From JAXLVB01 sp046329195 (GTDB lineage Bacteria; Bacteroidota; Bacteroidia; Cytophagales; Spirosomataceae): a stretch of 64,000 bases of DNA. Position numbers and translations under genes: made by a program. The notes beneath the pieces are model-generated. The model was not told where the DNA came from. It was given only the letters and a program-made list of their open reading frames with translations, and made no database searches. Position 1 is the stretch's first letter, and each line of letters begins with the position of its first letter. Shown here one piece after another: positions 1-9,454 of this stretch. Location of the stretch: contig JAXLVB010000002.1 of NCBI GenBank assembly GCA_046329195.1, forward strand, positions 1,922,001 to 1,986,000, given 5' to 3'.

Positions 1-428
1 TGGAGCAAGCCCGAGAATTTCTCTATAAGTATCATACCCTAAAAATCATCTTCCCCGAAAACAGTTATTTCCCTCTCGAAATCATCAAAGGCTTTGAAAA
101 TTTTTGTAGCGATTATGCTTTCCAGTCGAAGGTAGTGCATTCTATTGCCGATGAACCCATTCAAGAGGGCGAAGCATACCTCAACTTGATGGAAGACGAT
201 TTAGTTATTTTGATAGAAAAGGTAATTGCCAGTTCGCTGCTATTGGGCGAACAAATCGGTATCATTTCCTACAACGAAACACCCCTCAAGCGGTTTATCT
301 TGAATGGCCTCACCACCATCTCGACCGACTTTAAGGCAATGGGGCGAGCCGCTGCGGAGCTCGTTTTGTCTCCCACCAAGCAACACATCCAAAACCCATT
401 TTACCTCACCATCCGAGCTTCGTTATAA
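1..428 (+). CDS. GntR/LacI-like transcriptional regulator, C-terminal part (5' end outside window)
   Basis: The frame is open from base 3 and stops at 428, so only about 141 C-terminal residues are present. The visible part resembles the periplasmic-binding-protein-like ligand domain of Bacteroidota regulators that join a GntR-type helix-turn-helix to a LacI-type sensor: a segment ending in EQIGIISYNETPLK, then an effector loop, then AMGRAAAELVL, and a final beta strand ending NPFYLTIRASL. Such proteins usually control sugar catabolism. The DNA-binding domain is not in the window, so GntR against LacI type cannot be settled. It converges on the minus-strand giant gene with only 2 bp between the stop codons. 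Confidence 0.72.
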   Translation, partial: EQAREFLYKYHTLKIIFPENSYFPLEIIKGFENFCSDYAFQSKVVHSIADEPIQEGEAYLNLMEDDLVILIEKVIASSLLLGEQIGIISYNETPLKRFILNGLTTISTDFKAMGRAAAELVLSPTKQHIQNPFYLTIRASL

Positions 429-430
429 GC

Positions 431-3400
431 TTATTGCTTTAGGATTTTCTTCGTGACCACTAACGGCGTATTGGTGCCATTCACTACTTGGAAAAAATAA
501 AAACCAGCTGGCCAAGTTTCAGTTTGTAGCACCCATTCGGTGCTTGAACTGAGTGGCGAAGTCATTATTTCTCTCCCCAATAGGTCTGTCACCTTGAGTT
601 GTACAGTAGAAGAACTTGTCACTAATTGGACTCGAACAATACATTCGTTTTGTATGGGATTCGGAATCACTTCTAAGCTGGAGGCAGTTATCGCTTGAGA
701 CGTACTGGTAATTTTATCAAGAATGGTCGCAGCCACTCGGTTCGACATCGAAGAACATCCTCCTGCCGTTATCTCGTTCGTAATCTGGTAGTTACCTTCT
801 TTTTTCAGCGTTAAAGATGTTCCGGTGGCTCCAGGGATTTTCTCGGCATTATTAAACCATTGATAACTTTCCTTCAAGTCGTTCCCCGTAGTACTTTTGG
901 TAATTACAATCTTGATGCTATCGGGTACCTGAACCAACGGTAAGGCATTGGGTGCTAAATCGATAACAACCGATGGTAATTGGCGTTCCTGCACCGTAAA
1001 TGGCAATGATTTGAAGGTACATTTGTTTTTGTCGGAAACCTCTACACTATACGTATCCGCTTTGGTAACAGTTAACGTAGCCGAAGTACCCACGGTAGCA
1101 TTACTGGCAGTCCATTTGTACTCGTAGTCACCTGTGGGAGTAGTAGCAGCAGTTAGTACGGTTGACTGCCCTTGACACAAAATCGGGTTCCCTGTAATTT
1201 CTACTTTAATAACAGGTTGTAACGTAATTTGCTTACGGGCAATGCCCACACACTGATTTCCTTTATCAATCACAGTTACCTGATACTCACCCGCTTTGGG
1301 GGTGTCGATAGTGATACTGGTTCCTGTTCCAGATAGTGTTGTTCCTTCAAAAGACCATCCTGTCACTTCAACAGCACCAGTGCTTTTTACAACATTGACA
1401 GCCAGCGTAAAAGGGGCATTGGGACAAATGGCCGCAGGAGCTGTGATGTCAAGTGAGGGCGGAATACATGGTGACCAATTAACTGCTACCGTACTACTAC
1501 TGGCACAGTTGGTCGTTCCTGTTTGGTCTGTAACAGTGACACTAACAGTAAATAGCGAATTAGTCTTGAATAGCCCATCCAATGGCCCAATAGTTGGTGA
1601 TTGAGCGACAGAATTCGTAAAAATACCCGCTTGGCTACTTGCCCATTTGTATTTTAGTACTCCAACAGAATCTTTGACTAAGTTCTTGAATTGATATTTT
1701 TCATTTCCCACAACAACTACAGGATTAACGGCAAAGGTAATCTTTGGCACAGGGTTGACTACAACACTCACCGAAGACGAAGCCGTTCCGCATTGATTAG
1801 TGACTGAAGCCGAATAAATACCTGCTTTAGTTACTGTAATTTGTTGATTTGTAGAACTAAACCCTGTGCTGCTCCAAGAGGATGAAGTACCTGTAGAATT
1901 AGTAATACTCAATGAGACAGAACCTCCTTCACAAAAATTGGTACTACCTGAAGAAACAATGGCGGGGGTAGTTGGTAAATTCAATACGGTAATTTGTCGC
2001 TCAGTAGCTTTGGCAGTACAGTTTGAGGACTTTAGTGTTACTGTAAGGCCGTATTTACCTGAAAGTGTGGGTACCAAGGAGGGTGCATTAAGACCTATTG
2101 GTTGCCCCTCCAGCGTCCAAGCATAATCATACAAGTTTGGATTTCCGGGCTGGGCAAAAAGCTGGTCGGTATTATTATTTCGGCAAATCAAATCATTTCC
2201 TGTTATAGAAACATTGGTCGGAACGGGATTTACCGTAACAGTGATGATGTTTGAAAAAGAAGTACCACAGCCATTGGTAACCGCAATAAAGAAATTGCCA
2301 GAGGTGTTAACCTCAATATTGGCCGTAGTCTGGCCTGTATTCCATGAGTAGGTTCCTGAAACAGATGATAAAAGAGTCACCGAACTGCCTTGACATAACG
2401 TAGTAGGTCCTGAACTCTTAATAGTGGGTTGCGGTGGACTTGTGGCTACTGTAATTACTTTTTCAGTTGCTTTTGTAGAGCACCCCGTTGCTTTACTCGT
2501 GACAATTAAGCCATACGTTCCCGAAACGGTTGGGGCTAAGGTACTTGCCTCTGTGCCAACGGAGTTGCCATTCAAGGTCCATCCGTAACGATACTGATTG
2601 GGATCATTGGGTAATGCCGATAATTGCTGATCTGGTAGATTTGAACATATCACTTCCTTACCTGCAATGGAGACTCCTGTGGGTCCTGCATTAATAGTGA
2701 TACTAATAGGATCAGACGTACTGCTTCCACAACTATTGATAGCGGTGAGGGTATAGGTGCCAGCTTTTGTTACAATGATGGAAGAGTTAGTCTGCCCACT
2801 ACTCCACGAATAAGTTCCTGTAGTATTGGTCGTTAGAGTCACCGAACCACCTTCGCAGAAAGTCGTGGCACCTGAGGCTGTGATACTTGGTTTGACTGGT
2901 GGCGAGGCCACAGCGATGGTCTTGTCGGCAGCTTTGACCGAACAACCTGTTGCTTTCACACTGACCGTCAGGCCATATTTACCAGAACTCGTTGGCGTCA
3001 AGGTTGGGGCATTAGTTCCAACGGCGTTGCCGTCTAAAGTCCAGGCATAGTTGTAAGTAGCTCCATCGTTGGGGCTCGCTATCAACTGGTTGTTGGAATT
3101 ACTGCAAATGGCTTCGCTGCCTGTGATGGCTACGTTGGCAGGATTGGCATTCACTACCACCACAACAGGGTCAGAAGTCGCCGTACCACAGCCATTGCTA
3201 GACGTGACTGTAAAACTGCCTGATTTGTTGACATTGATGCTCGTTGCTATCTGCCCATTACTCCACGAATAAGTTCCTGTAGCATTGGTCGTTAAGGTCA
3301 CTGAACCACCTTCGCAGAAAGTCGTGGCACCTGAGGCTGTGATACTTGGTTTGACTGGTGGCGAGGCCACAGCGATGGTCTTGTCGGCAGCTTTGACCGA

Positions 3401-6400
3401 ACAACCTGTTGCTTTCACACTGACCGTCAGGCCATATTTACCAGAACTCGTTGGCGTCAAGGTTGGGGCATTAGTTCCAACGGCGTTGCCGTCTAAAGTC
3501 CAGGCATAGTTGTAAGTAGCTCCATCGTTGGGGCTCGCTATCAACTGGTTGTTGGAATTACTGCAAATGGCTTCGCTGCCTGTGATGGCTACGTTGGCAG
3601 GATTGGCATTCACTACCACCACAACAGGGTCAGAAGTCGCCGTACCACAGCCATTGCTAGACGTGACTGTAAAACTGCCTGATTTGTTGACATTGATGCT
3701 CGTTGCTATCTGCCCATTACTCCACGAATAAGTTCCTGTAGCATTGGTCGTTAAGGTCACTGAACCACCTTCGCAGAAAGTCGTGGCACCTGAGGCTGTG
3801 ATACTTGGTTTGACTGGTGGCGAGGCCACAGCGATGGTCTTGTCGGCAGCTTTGACCGAACAACCTGTTGCTTTCACACTGACCGTCAGGCCATATTTAC
3901 CAGAACTCGTTGGCGTCAAGGTTGGGGCATTAGTTCCAACGGCGTTGCCGTCTAAAGTCCAGGCATAGTTGTAAGTAGCTCCATCGTTGGGGCTCGCTAT
4001 CAACTGGTTGTTGGAATTACTGCAAATGGCTTCGCTGCCTGTGATGGTTGTATTGGGTGGATTGGCATTGACTACCACTGCCACAGGGTCAGAAGTAGCT
4101 ACCCCACAGCCATTGCTAGCTGTTACTGTAAAACTGCCCGATTTATTAACATTGATGCTCGTTGCTGTCTGCCCACTACTCCATGAATAACTTCCGCTCG
4201 CATCGGTCGTTAAGGTCACCGAACCACCTTCGCAGAAAGTCGTGGCACCTGAGGCTGTGATACTTGGTTTGACTGGTGGCGAGGCAACAGCGATGGTTTT
4301 GTCGGCAGCTTTGACCGAACAGCCTGTCGTTTTCACACTGACCGTCAGGCCATATTTACCAGAACTCGTTGGCGTCAAGGTTGGGGCATTAGTTCCAACG
4401 GCGTTGCCGTCTAAAGTCCAGGCATAGTTGTAAATATTGGCGTCGTTAGGACTGGCAATGAGTTGATTATTGGACTGATTACTACAAATGGCTTCGCTGC
4501 CTGTGATAGTCACATTGGTAGGATTGGCATTCACCACTACCGATAGTGGGTCAGAAGTCGCCGTACCACAGCCATTGCTAGACGTGACTGTAAAACTGCC
4601 TGATTTGTTGACATTAATGCTAGCAGTTGTCTGCCCACTGCTCCAAGAATAAGTTCCTGTAGCATTGGTCGTTAAGGTCACCGAACCACCTTCGCAGAAA
4701 GTCGTGACACCGGAGGCTGTGATACTTGGTTTGACTGGTGGTGAGGCGACGGCGATGGTTTTGTCGGCAGCTTTAGCTGTACAGCCTGAACCTTTCGGGC
4801 TAACTGTTAACCCATAACGCCCTGATGCAGTAGGTGTTAAGATTGGCGAATTAGTTCCAACGGCGTTGCCGTCTAAGGTCCAAGCATAGTTGTAAATATT
4901 GGCGTCGTTAGGACTGGCAATGAGTTGATTATTAGACAGGTTGGTACAAATGGCTTCGCTACCTGTGATGGTTGCTGCACCGATGGATGCGCTCACAGTG
5001 ACTGTTACTTCACTCGAAATGGAGCGACACAATACTTGTGATTTATCACCAGCATCAATGCTTACTCGGTAACGATAAAGTCCTTGGACTGAAGTTGAAG
5101 GTGAAAAAGTAGCATTGGTGGATGGATTAGGCAGTGCTGGTCCCCAAACATTAATAATAAATTGTTCCCATTGGTAGGTTTCATTTGCTGAGTCTCCTGA
5201 AGCACTCAAAATTATTTTTTCACCCGAACATACGGTTAAATTAGAAGGTCCACTAATCTTAGCAGTTGGTGTTTGTATAATTGAAAGGGATAGCGTTGAA
5301 GTAACCACACAGCCTGTATAGGTAGAATTAAACACAGATGCCGTATAAATACCCCCATCTGATACTTGAGCAACCTTATTGATAGTAGGCGTTTGTTCGG
5401 TAGATGAAAACCCATTTGACCCTTTCCAAGCATAACTTACCGTAGCACCTGAGGCTGTTCCTGCTACTGATAGGCTCGATACCGTCCCAGAACATTGTTT
5501 GAAAATGCCATTTCTATAATTGGCAGGTGGAGTGTTGACTGATGCAGGTGAGGTGATTGTAGGAATAGCATATACCGTCATATTTATTGGAGCAGAAATA
5601 GAACGACAAACTGGTCCTTGAGCTTTGGCATCTACCACTAATCGGTAAATTCCCGTACTTATTGTAGCGGTATTAATGGTAAGCGTAGCATTAGTTGCTG
5701 GTACCGAGGTCACGGTTACCCAATTATTATTTTTAAATTCTTCCCATGTGTAGGTTTCATTATCAGCACCTAATCCGCCCGATCCAGAAAGCGATACTGT
5801 TTCTCCTTGACATACTTTAGTTGGCCCTGTTACTATAGCAGTGGGCATAGGTATAATTGAAACGCTTGTGGTAGCTAAGGCCGTACAAGCAGGGTTGTCT
5901 AAATTAGCCACAGTTACGGAATAGATACCACTATTAAGAGTGGATACGTTTGTTAGAGAAGGGGCAATTCCAGTTGCTACAAATCCGTTTGGCCCAGCCC
6001 ATGTATAGCTGGCCTGAGCATCACCTAAACCTGAAGATAAAACAGGTCGAGGTAAGGCTGTTAAGTTCAGTGTCGCTATTGATGATCCACAAAGCGAGCT
6101 ATTACTTGTAGCCTTAGGAGCTGGTGTTTCGGATACTTTTACTGAAACAAATTGCGAAAAGCTTGAGCATGTACCATTGATACTACGCAATTGAAAAGCC
6201 CAATTATTAACAGTAACGTTGGACACAACCGGCCCACTGAGTGATGAATAAGCAGGCATTTTATTGATCACTAGGTTGTTGCTCTGAGTACCTGTGACGA
6301 TTATTTCATTAGATAACGTACTCAATGGAGAAATTGTATTTAATGGACCATCTACAAAGGCATAAGATGGAGCAACAGGTGTCTTACCACCTGCAAAATT

Positions 6401-7711
6401 GTAAATTGGGCCACTAGTACCAATCAACTCTTTAGGATTATAAGGTAGCCCTACAAAAGTGCCGTTAGCGTTTCCTAACATAATCCATTCATAGGTTTCA
6501 CCAGGCACTCCCCCCGTTCCACTCAGTGAGATAGGCTGACCAGAACAGACTGTTAGGGTGGAATTTAAAATTCTTGAAGTTGGCATTGTCTTGATACTTG
6601 TCAATGTTGTGCTTGCCGTAAGTTCACAACCGTTTACAACTACCGTAACAGTGTATCCACCGTTTTCGTTAGTAGTTTTTGCTACAAAGCTAGGGTCTTC
6701 TACGGTGCTTGAAAACCCATTGGGACCAGCCCATTTAAAAGTAGTCCCTGCTGGAAACCTACCCGACTCCGATACCGCTGGCGGAACTAAATTGGAGGTT
6801 AAGGATAAATTCACGGTCATTCCTGTACATGCACTTAGAGGAGCAGATACTGTCAGGATTGGTGTGTCTTTTAACGTAATATAAGGAAATTGTTCTGCAG
6901 TAGCTTCGCAGACTCCATTTAGTGCTTTAAAACTAAACCCCCAATAAGTTAGACCTGAAGAAGAAGGTCCTTTTTGTAACAAATAACTTGAAGGTAGTTT
7001 AGAAATAGTTAATTGGTTTGTGTTTGTTCCTGTCACCGTATAGTCATTAGGAAGTTGACTTAACGCTGGTATTTTGTTTAATGGACCATCACCAAAGTTT
7101 GCTCCCTCGGCAATTACAATTGGGTTTTCAAAGTTACCTGTAAAATTGTAGGGGAGTCCGGCATAAGTTCCAGACCCATTTCCCATGAGGAGCCATCGGT
7201 ATTCCGTTATCTCTCCAAAGGCTGAAAAATTAATCGTGATTGATGCATTACTAGAACAACCATTATTAAAAGCTGTAAAAAAAATAAGCTGAGGTGTCGC
7301 TTTAATTGTACTTACAGAGACACTTGAAGTTACTGTACAACTTCCTGATATGGCAGTGACGCTATAAATACCATTTTGGTCAGTAGTGCCAACTCCAGAT
7401 ATAGGGTCTTCAAAATTACTTGTAAAGCCATTTGGGCCAGTCCATTTAAAAGTAGTTCCTACTGGAAAAGCCCCGTTTTCAGAAACAGTTGGCTTTACCA
7501 AATTAGAAGTTAGAAACAGATTTAGAGCATTTCCACTTCCAGTACATAATGTAGTAGAAGGCGTTGATGCTGTTGCCGTAAAACATTGCGCCGCTGCTTG
7601 CTCTCTGCCAACGACTGCACTCAACACCAGTACACTCACAAAAATGTTGCGAAGGGAAAGACTACCGCCAGAGAACTTAAAATTCTTGCAAATAGGTAAG
7701 CGTAATTTCAT
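431..7711 (-). CDS. Giant secreted repeat protein (Ig/PKD-like repeats) with type IX secretion C-terminal domain
   Basis: This is a 2426-residue protein with an N-terminal signal peptide (hydrophobic segment around residues 22-42, cleavage probably after AAAQ) and a C-terminal domain of about 80 residues that begins LEVIPNPIQNECIVRV and contains LLGREI and ILKQ, typical of type A T9SS sorting domains. Between them are beta-rich modules of 70-80 residues, each with a conserved Cys pair and motifs such as GPNGFSS, TITGSEAIC and TFCEGGSVTL. About seven longer units of roughly 153 residues occupy the middle, and three or four are almost identical. It is expected to be carried through the outer membrane by T9SS and anchored or released as an adhesin-like surface protein; a ligand cannot be guessed. 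No catalytic motif was seen. It is divergent from the eCIS operon. Confidence 0.85.
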   Translation of the reverse strand: MKLRLPICKNFKFSGGSLSLRNIFVSVLVLSAVVGREQAAAQCFTATASTPSTTLCTGSGNALNLFLTSNLVKPTVSENGAFPVGTTFKWTGPNGFTSNFEDPISGVGTTDQNGIYSVTAISGSCTVTSSVSVSTIKATPQLIFFTAFNNGCSSNASITINFSAFGEITEYRWLLMGNGSGTYAGLPYNFTGNFENPIVIAEGANFGDGPLNKIPALSQLPNDYTVTGTNTNQLTISKLPSSYLLQKGPSSSGLTYWGFSFKALNGVCEATAEQFPYITLKDTPILTVSAPLSACTGMTVNLSLTSNLVPPAVSESGRFPAGTTFKWAGPNGFSSTVEDPSFVAKTTNENGGYTVTVVVNGCELTASTTLTSIKTMPTSRILNSTLTVCSGQPISLSGTGGVPGETYEWIMLGNANGTFVGLPYNPKELIGTSGPIYNFAGGKTPVAPSYAFVDGPLNTISPLSTLSNEIIVTGTQSNNLVINKMPAYSSLSGPVVSNVTVNNWAFQLRSINGTCSSFSQFVSVKVSETPAPKATSNSSLCGSSIATLNLTALPRPVLSSGLGDAQASYTWAGPNGFVATGIAPSLTNVSTLNSGIYSVTVANLDNPACTALATTSVSIIPMPTAIVTGPTKVCQGETVSLSGSGGLGADNETYTWEEFKNNNWVTVTSVPATNATLTINTATISTGIYRLVVDAKAQGPVCRSISAPINMTVYAIPTITSPASVNTPPANYRNGIFKQCSGTVSSLSVAGTASGATVSYAWKGSNGFSSTEQTPTINKVAQVSDGGIYTASVFNSTYTGCVVTSTLSLSIIQTPTAKISGPSNLTVCSGEKIILSASGDSANETYQWEQFIINVWGPALPNPSTNATFSPSTSVQGLYRYRVSIDAGDKSQVLCRSISSEVTVTVSASIGAATITGSEAICTNLSNNQLIASPNDANIYNYAWTLDGNAVGTNSPILTPTASGRYGLTVSPKGSGCTAKAADKTIAVASPPVKPSITASGVTTFCEGGSVTLTTNATGTYSWSSGQTTASINVNKSGSFTVTSSNGCGTATSDPLSVVVNANPTNVTITGSEAICSNQSNNQLIASPNDANIYNYAWTLDGNAVGTNAPTLTPTSSGKYGLTVSVKTTGCSVKAADKTIAVASPPVKPSITASGATTFCEGGSVTLTTDASGSYSWSSGQTATSINVNKSGSFTVTASNGCGVATSDPVAVVVNANPPNTTITGSEAICSNSNNQLIASPNDGATYNYAWTLDGNAVGTNAPTLTPTSSGKYGLTVSVKATGCSVKAADKTIAVASPPVKPSITASGATTFCEGGSVTLTTNATGTYSWSNGQIATSINVNKSGSFTVTSSNGCGTATSDPVVVVVNANPANVAITGSEAICSNSNNQLIASPNDGATYNYAWTLDGNAVGTNAPTLTPTSSGKYGLTVSVKATGCSVKAADKTIAVASPPVKPSITASGATTFCEGGSVTLTTNATGTYSWSNGQIATSINVNKSGSFTVTSSNGCGTATSDPVVVVVNANPANVAITGSEAICSNSNNQLIASPNDGATYNYAWTLDGNAVGTNAPTLTPTSSGKYGLTVSVKATGCSVKAADKTIAVASPPVKPSITASGATTFCEGGSVTLTTNTTGTYSWSSGQTNSSIIVTKAGTYTLTAINSCGSSTSDPISITINAGPTGVSIAGKEVICSNLPDQQLSALPNDPNQYRYGWTLNGNSVGTEASTLAPTVSGTYGLIVTSKATGCSTKATEKVITVATSPPQPTIKSSGPTTLCQGSSVTLLSSVSGTYSWNTGQTTANIEVNTSGNFFIAVTNGCGTSFSNIITVTVNPVPTNVSITGNDLICRNNNTDQLFAQPGNPNLYDYAWTLEGQPIGLNAPSLVPTLSGKYGLTVTLKSSNCTAKATERQITVLNLPTTPAIVSSGSTNFCEGGSVSLSITNSTGTSSSWSSTGFSSTNQQITVTKAGIYSASVTNQCGTASSSVSVVVNPVPKITFAVNPVVVVGNEKYQFKNLVKDSVGVLKYKWASSQAGIFTNSVAQSPTIGPLDGLFKTNSLFTVSVTVTDQTGTTNCASSSTVAVNWSPCIPPSLDITAPAAICPNAPFTLAVNVVKSTGAVEVTGWSFEGTTLSGTGTSITIDTPKAGEYQVTVIDKGNQCVGIARKQITLQPVIKVEITGNPILCQGQSTVLTAATTPTGDYEYKWTASNATVGTSATLTVTKADTYSVEVSDKNKCTFKSLPFTVQERQLPSVVIDLAPNALPLVQVPDSIKIVITKSTTGNDLKESYQWFNNAEKIPGATGTSLTLKKEGNYQITNEITAGGCSSMSNRVAATILDKITSTSQAITASSLEVIPNPIQNECIVRVQLVTSSSTVQLKVTDLLGREIMTSPLSSSTEWVLQTETWPAGFYFFQVVNGTNTPLVVTKKILKQ
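2826..4440 (-). repeat. 459-bp tandem repeats inside the giant surface protein gene
   Basis: Sequence around 2826, 3285, 3744 and 4203 recurs with a period of exactly 459 bp (153 codons). The second and third copies appear identical over most of their length; the outer ones diverge by scattered substitutions. Each unit encodes a pair of Ig-like modules. Related but more diverged units lie on both sides (about 2230-2800 and 4440-5000). The in-phase period and high identity suggest recent expansion by recombination, and copy number may differ between strains or be misassembled. Confidence 0.9.
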
Positions 7712-7913
7712 CAGTACGATTGATTTGGAAAAGTATAAACTGAAACAAAAATAGTAATAAAAGGATTTTGAAAAAATTCATCAATTATTTCGTTTGTAAT
7801 ACCCCACCCCGTCTTCAGTTTTTAGGGGTATGCCCTAGAAAAGTGTCCATGTCTAATACCTCGCCAATAGATACATGTAGGTATTACCGTTAAATAATTT
7901 TGAAACAAATAAA

Positions 7914-7944
7914 TTGACATCCTCAGTGGTAACGCTTAGATTCG
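7914..7944 (+). promoter_or_regulatory. Candidate promoter of the eCIS operon
   Basis: TTGACA at 7914-7919 is followed after 17 bases by TAGATTCG at 7937-7944, one mismatch from the Bacteroidota -7 consensus TAnnTTTG. It is the only well-spaced pair seen upstream of the first eCIS gene and would give a leader of about 110 nt. Assignment is from pattern only. Confidence 0.4.
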
Positions 7945-7958
7945 TTTCAGTTTCACGG

Positions 7959-7980
7959 CGAAGGAACATTTTCTCCTTCG
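7959..7980 (+). promoter_or_regulatory. Hairpin in the predicted eCIS leader
   Basis: CGAAGGA (7959-7965) and TCCTTCG (7974-7980) form a 7-bp stem with an 8-base loop, followed by TTTT. It lies between the candidate promoter and the first eCIS gene, so it could act as a weak terminator/attenuator or stabilise the mRNA 5' end. The short U tract makes termination uncertain. Confidence 0.35.
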
Positions 7981-8060
7981 TTTTCAGTACCCACCTACCA
8001 CAAAACTAATCTATCTTTTTTCATTGGTTCGACTGAACGCAGCCGTTTGGCTGACTTATT

Positions 8061-8636
8061 ATGGTATTCGATGCCTTGGATTTCTTGCGTAACCAACTCG
8101 CCAATAGCCAACTGGCTCCTGTCGGGTTTATTAACAACGTGGCTGTACGCAACATCCAACGAGAAGGCGAACCCGTCAACAATGCCGCCGACAATAATGT
8201 GTATGTCACGCTGGTAAATATTGAAGAAGAAAAGCATTTACGAGGTCAAGCACCTCATTATCACTTTCAAAGTGCTGACCAGTATTTGTTGCTCAACCCA
8301 ATGCTCAATCTCAATCTTTATGTGCTGTTCTCGGCGTATTGCGCCCAATACACCGAAGCTCTCAAGTGCATCCAGTATGTGATTCGCTTTTTTCAAAGCC
8401 GTAATGTGTTTGAAAACATTCCGAACGTCAATAATCCAACGATTGAAAAGCTGATGTTGGAACTACAATCACAAACGCTGGACCAAAACGCCAGCATGTG
8501 GCAGCAGTTAGGTGGTCGTTATGTACCCTCGGTGCTATACAAAGCACGATTAGTAAGCATTTTAGAAATTCCGAACAATGCCGATTCTGGAACCGTAGTA
8601 ACCGAAATCGGCATGAATATACAGATAAAACCATAG
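8061..8636 (+). CDS. eCIS cap / sheath-terminator protein, DUF4255 family (Pvc16/Afp16-like)
   Basis: This 191-residue protein starts MVFDALDFLRNQL and has the signatures of DUF4255: an N-terminal helix, NVYVTLVNIEEEKHLR, a central NPMLNLNLYVLFSAY segment and a C-terminal VVTEIGMNI strand. In PVC and antifeeding prophage the homologue caps the distal end of the tube and sheath and sets particle length with the tape measure. The size is usual for the family. It is the first gene of the cluster; in PVC the cap gene comes last, while Bacteroidota clusters often put it first. ATG at 8061 follows an in-frame stop closely and has no Shine-Dalgarno sequence, as is common in this phylum. Confidence 0.85.
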   Translation: MVFDALDFLRNQLANSQLAPVGFINNVAVRNIQREGEPVNNAADNNVYVTLVNIEEEKHLRGQAPHYHFQSADQYLLLNPMLNLNLYVLFSAYCAQYTEALKCIQYVIRFFQSRNVFENIPNVNNPTIEKLMLELQSQTLDQNASMWQQLGGRYVPSVLYKARLVSILEIPNNADSGTVVTEIGMNIQIKP

Positions 8637-8688
8637 CACGAAAGTGCCTCTGATAACCTACCCTCCTTTGGGGTGATTCTTAAAATTT

Positions 8689-9435
8689 ATGTCGTTCCGA
8701 ACACGATACCGCCAGTTGTTTAGCCTCCAACTGTCGCACGAAAGTTTTGCTAACCAACCCTTTCCGTTAGCGCAGCTCGTGCCGACAGAGGACTGCTTCC
8801 GTTTGTTGAGCGACTTCCGATTTCGCTTTGCCACCTTACCCAATCTGGTTAATGGCAAGGCCGATGTAGTGTATGCCGTATTGTTTCAACAAGATTTACA
8901 AAGTGACAACAGTATAGCTCTACCCGTACCGCTTGCCGACATCCCAAACAATACCGCTTTTCGATTTTTTTGCCGCAGCACCAGCGCTCTCTTTTGGCAA
9001 AAAACCGATTTATCATCAACCAATAACCTGCTATCAATCAAACCATTACACACTTTTTACAAAATCTCCTGTGCACAGGCCGACGTAGCCAATGTCAAGA
9101 ATTTCAGTCTCAAAATCACCCCAAAGGGTAGCCCTACGGTAGTGTGGGAAAAGAGTTTTGTGAAACCTGCCAATGACCCCTACTATGCCTCGATGGTGGA
9201 GTTGTCAGCTGACGACCCACCCATCAAATCAGGCCCTTATGAGTTTCAAACCTTAGTCGAAAACGTATCCTTCAAAAAAGAGACCATTTGGCTCGATGTC
9301 GAAAATCGCTATGCCGGTGAGTTTGCGCTGATTGAAGTGGTAAAAGACGCCAGTTTTGAAGCCGCCGATGTCGGCAATTTTACGGTTCCCGATCAACCCA
9401 AGCAATTGAATATTGTATTCAAATCAATGAATTAA
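8689..9435 (+). CDS. eCIS-associated protein of unknown function (possible cap adaptor)
   Basis: This 248-residue protein matches no family I recognise. It is predicted to be cytoplasmic and mainly beta-structured, with no signal peptide or membrane segment. It begins MSFRTRYRQLFSLQLSHESF and ends with a strand-rich part (FKKETIWLDVENRYAGEF, then a final KQLNIVFKSMN). It lies 52 bp after the cap gene and 19 bp before the sheath gene, which implies co-translation with distal-end components. In the Algoriphagus eCIS an extra cap-adaptor protein joins cap and tube. A similar role is plausible from position only. Confidence 0.6.
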   Translation: MSFRTRYRQLFSLQLSHESFANQPFPLAQLVPTEDCFRLLSDFRFRFATLPNLVNGKADVVYAVLFQQDLQSDNSIALPVPLADIPNNTAFRFFCRSTSALFWQKTDLSSTNNLLSIKPLHTFYKISCAQADVANVKNFSLKITPKGSPTVVWEKSFVKPANDPYYASMVELSADDPPIKSGPYEFQTLVENVSFKKETIWLDVENRYAGEFALIEVVKDASFEAADVGNFTVPDQPKQLNIVFKSMN

Positions 9436-9454
9436 CCTCAAAACAAGCAGCATC

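Larger units (their letters stand above)
7712..8060. other. Divergent intergenic region between giant surface protein and eCIS operon
   Basis: These 349 bases hold no convincing gene. They separate two divergent transcription units, so they should contain both promoters. The side facing the minus-strand gene has CAAAAATA at 7746-7753, a TAnnTTTG -7 box on the minus strand, without a clear upstream TTTG. The side facing the eCIS has the promoter candidate and hairpin listed separately. A 7-bp inverted repeat, ATACCCC/GGGGTAT, lies near 7799-7834. Confidence 0.6.

Noticed and set aside
2826..4427. Series of plus-strand ORFs of 61-74 and 67 codons repeated every 459 bp
   Set aside because: They are antisense shadows of the tandem repeats in the minus-strand 2426-residue gene and only repeat because the DNA does.
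2826..5000. CRISPR array
   Set aside because: Units are 459 bp, coding and contiguous without spacers of 30-40 bp.
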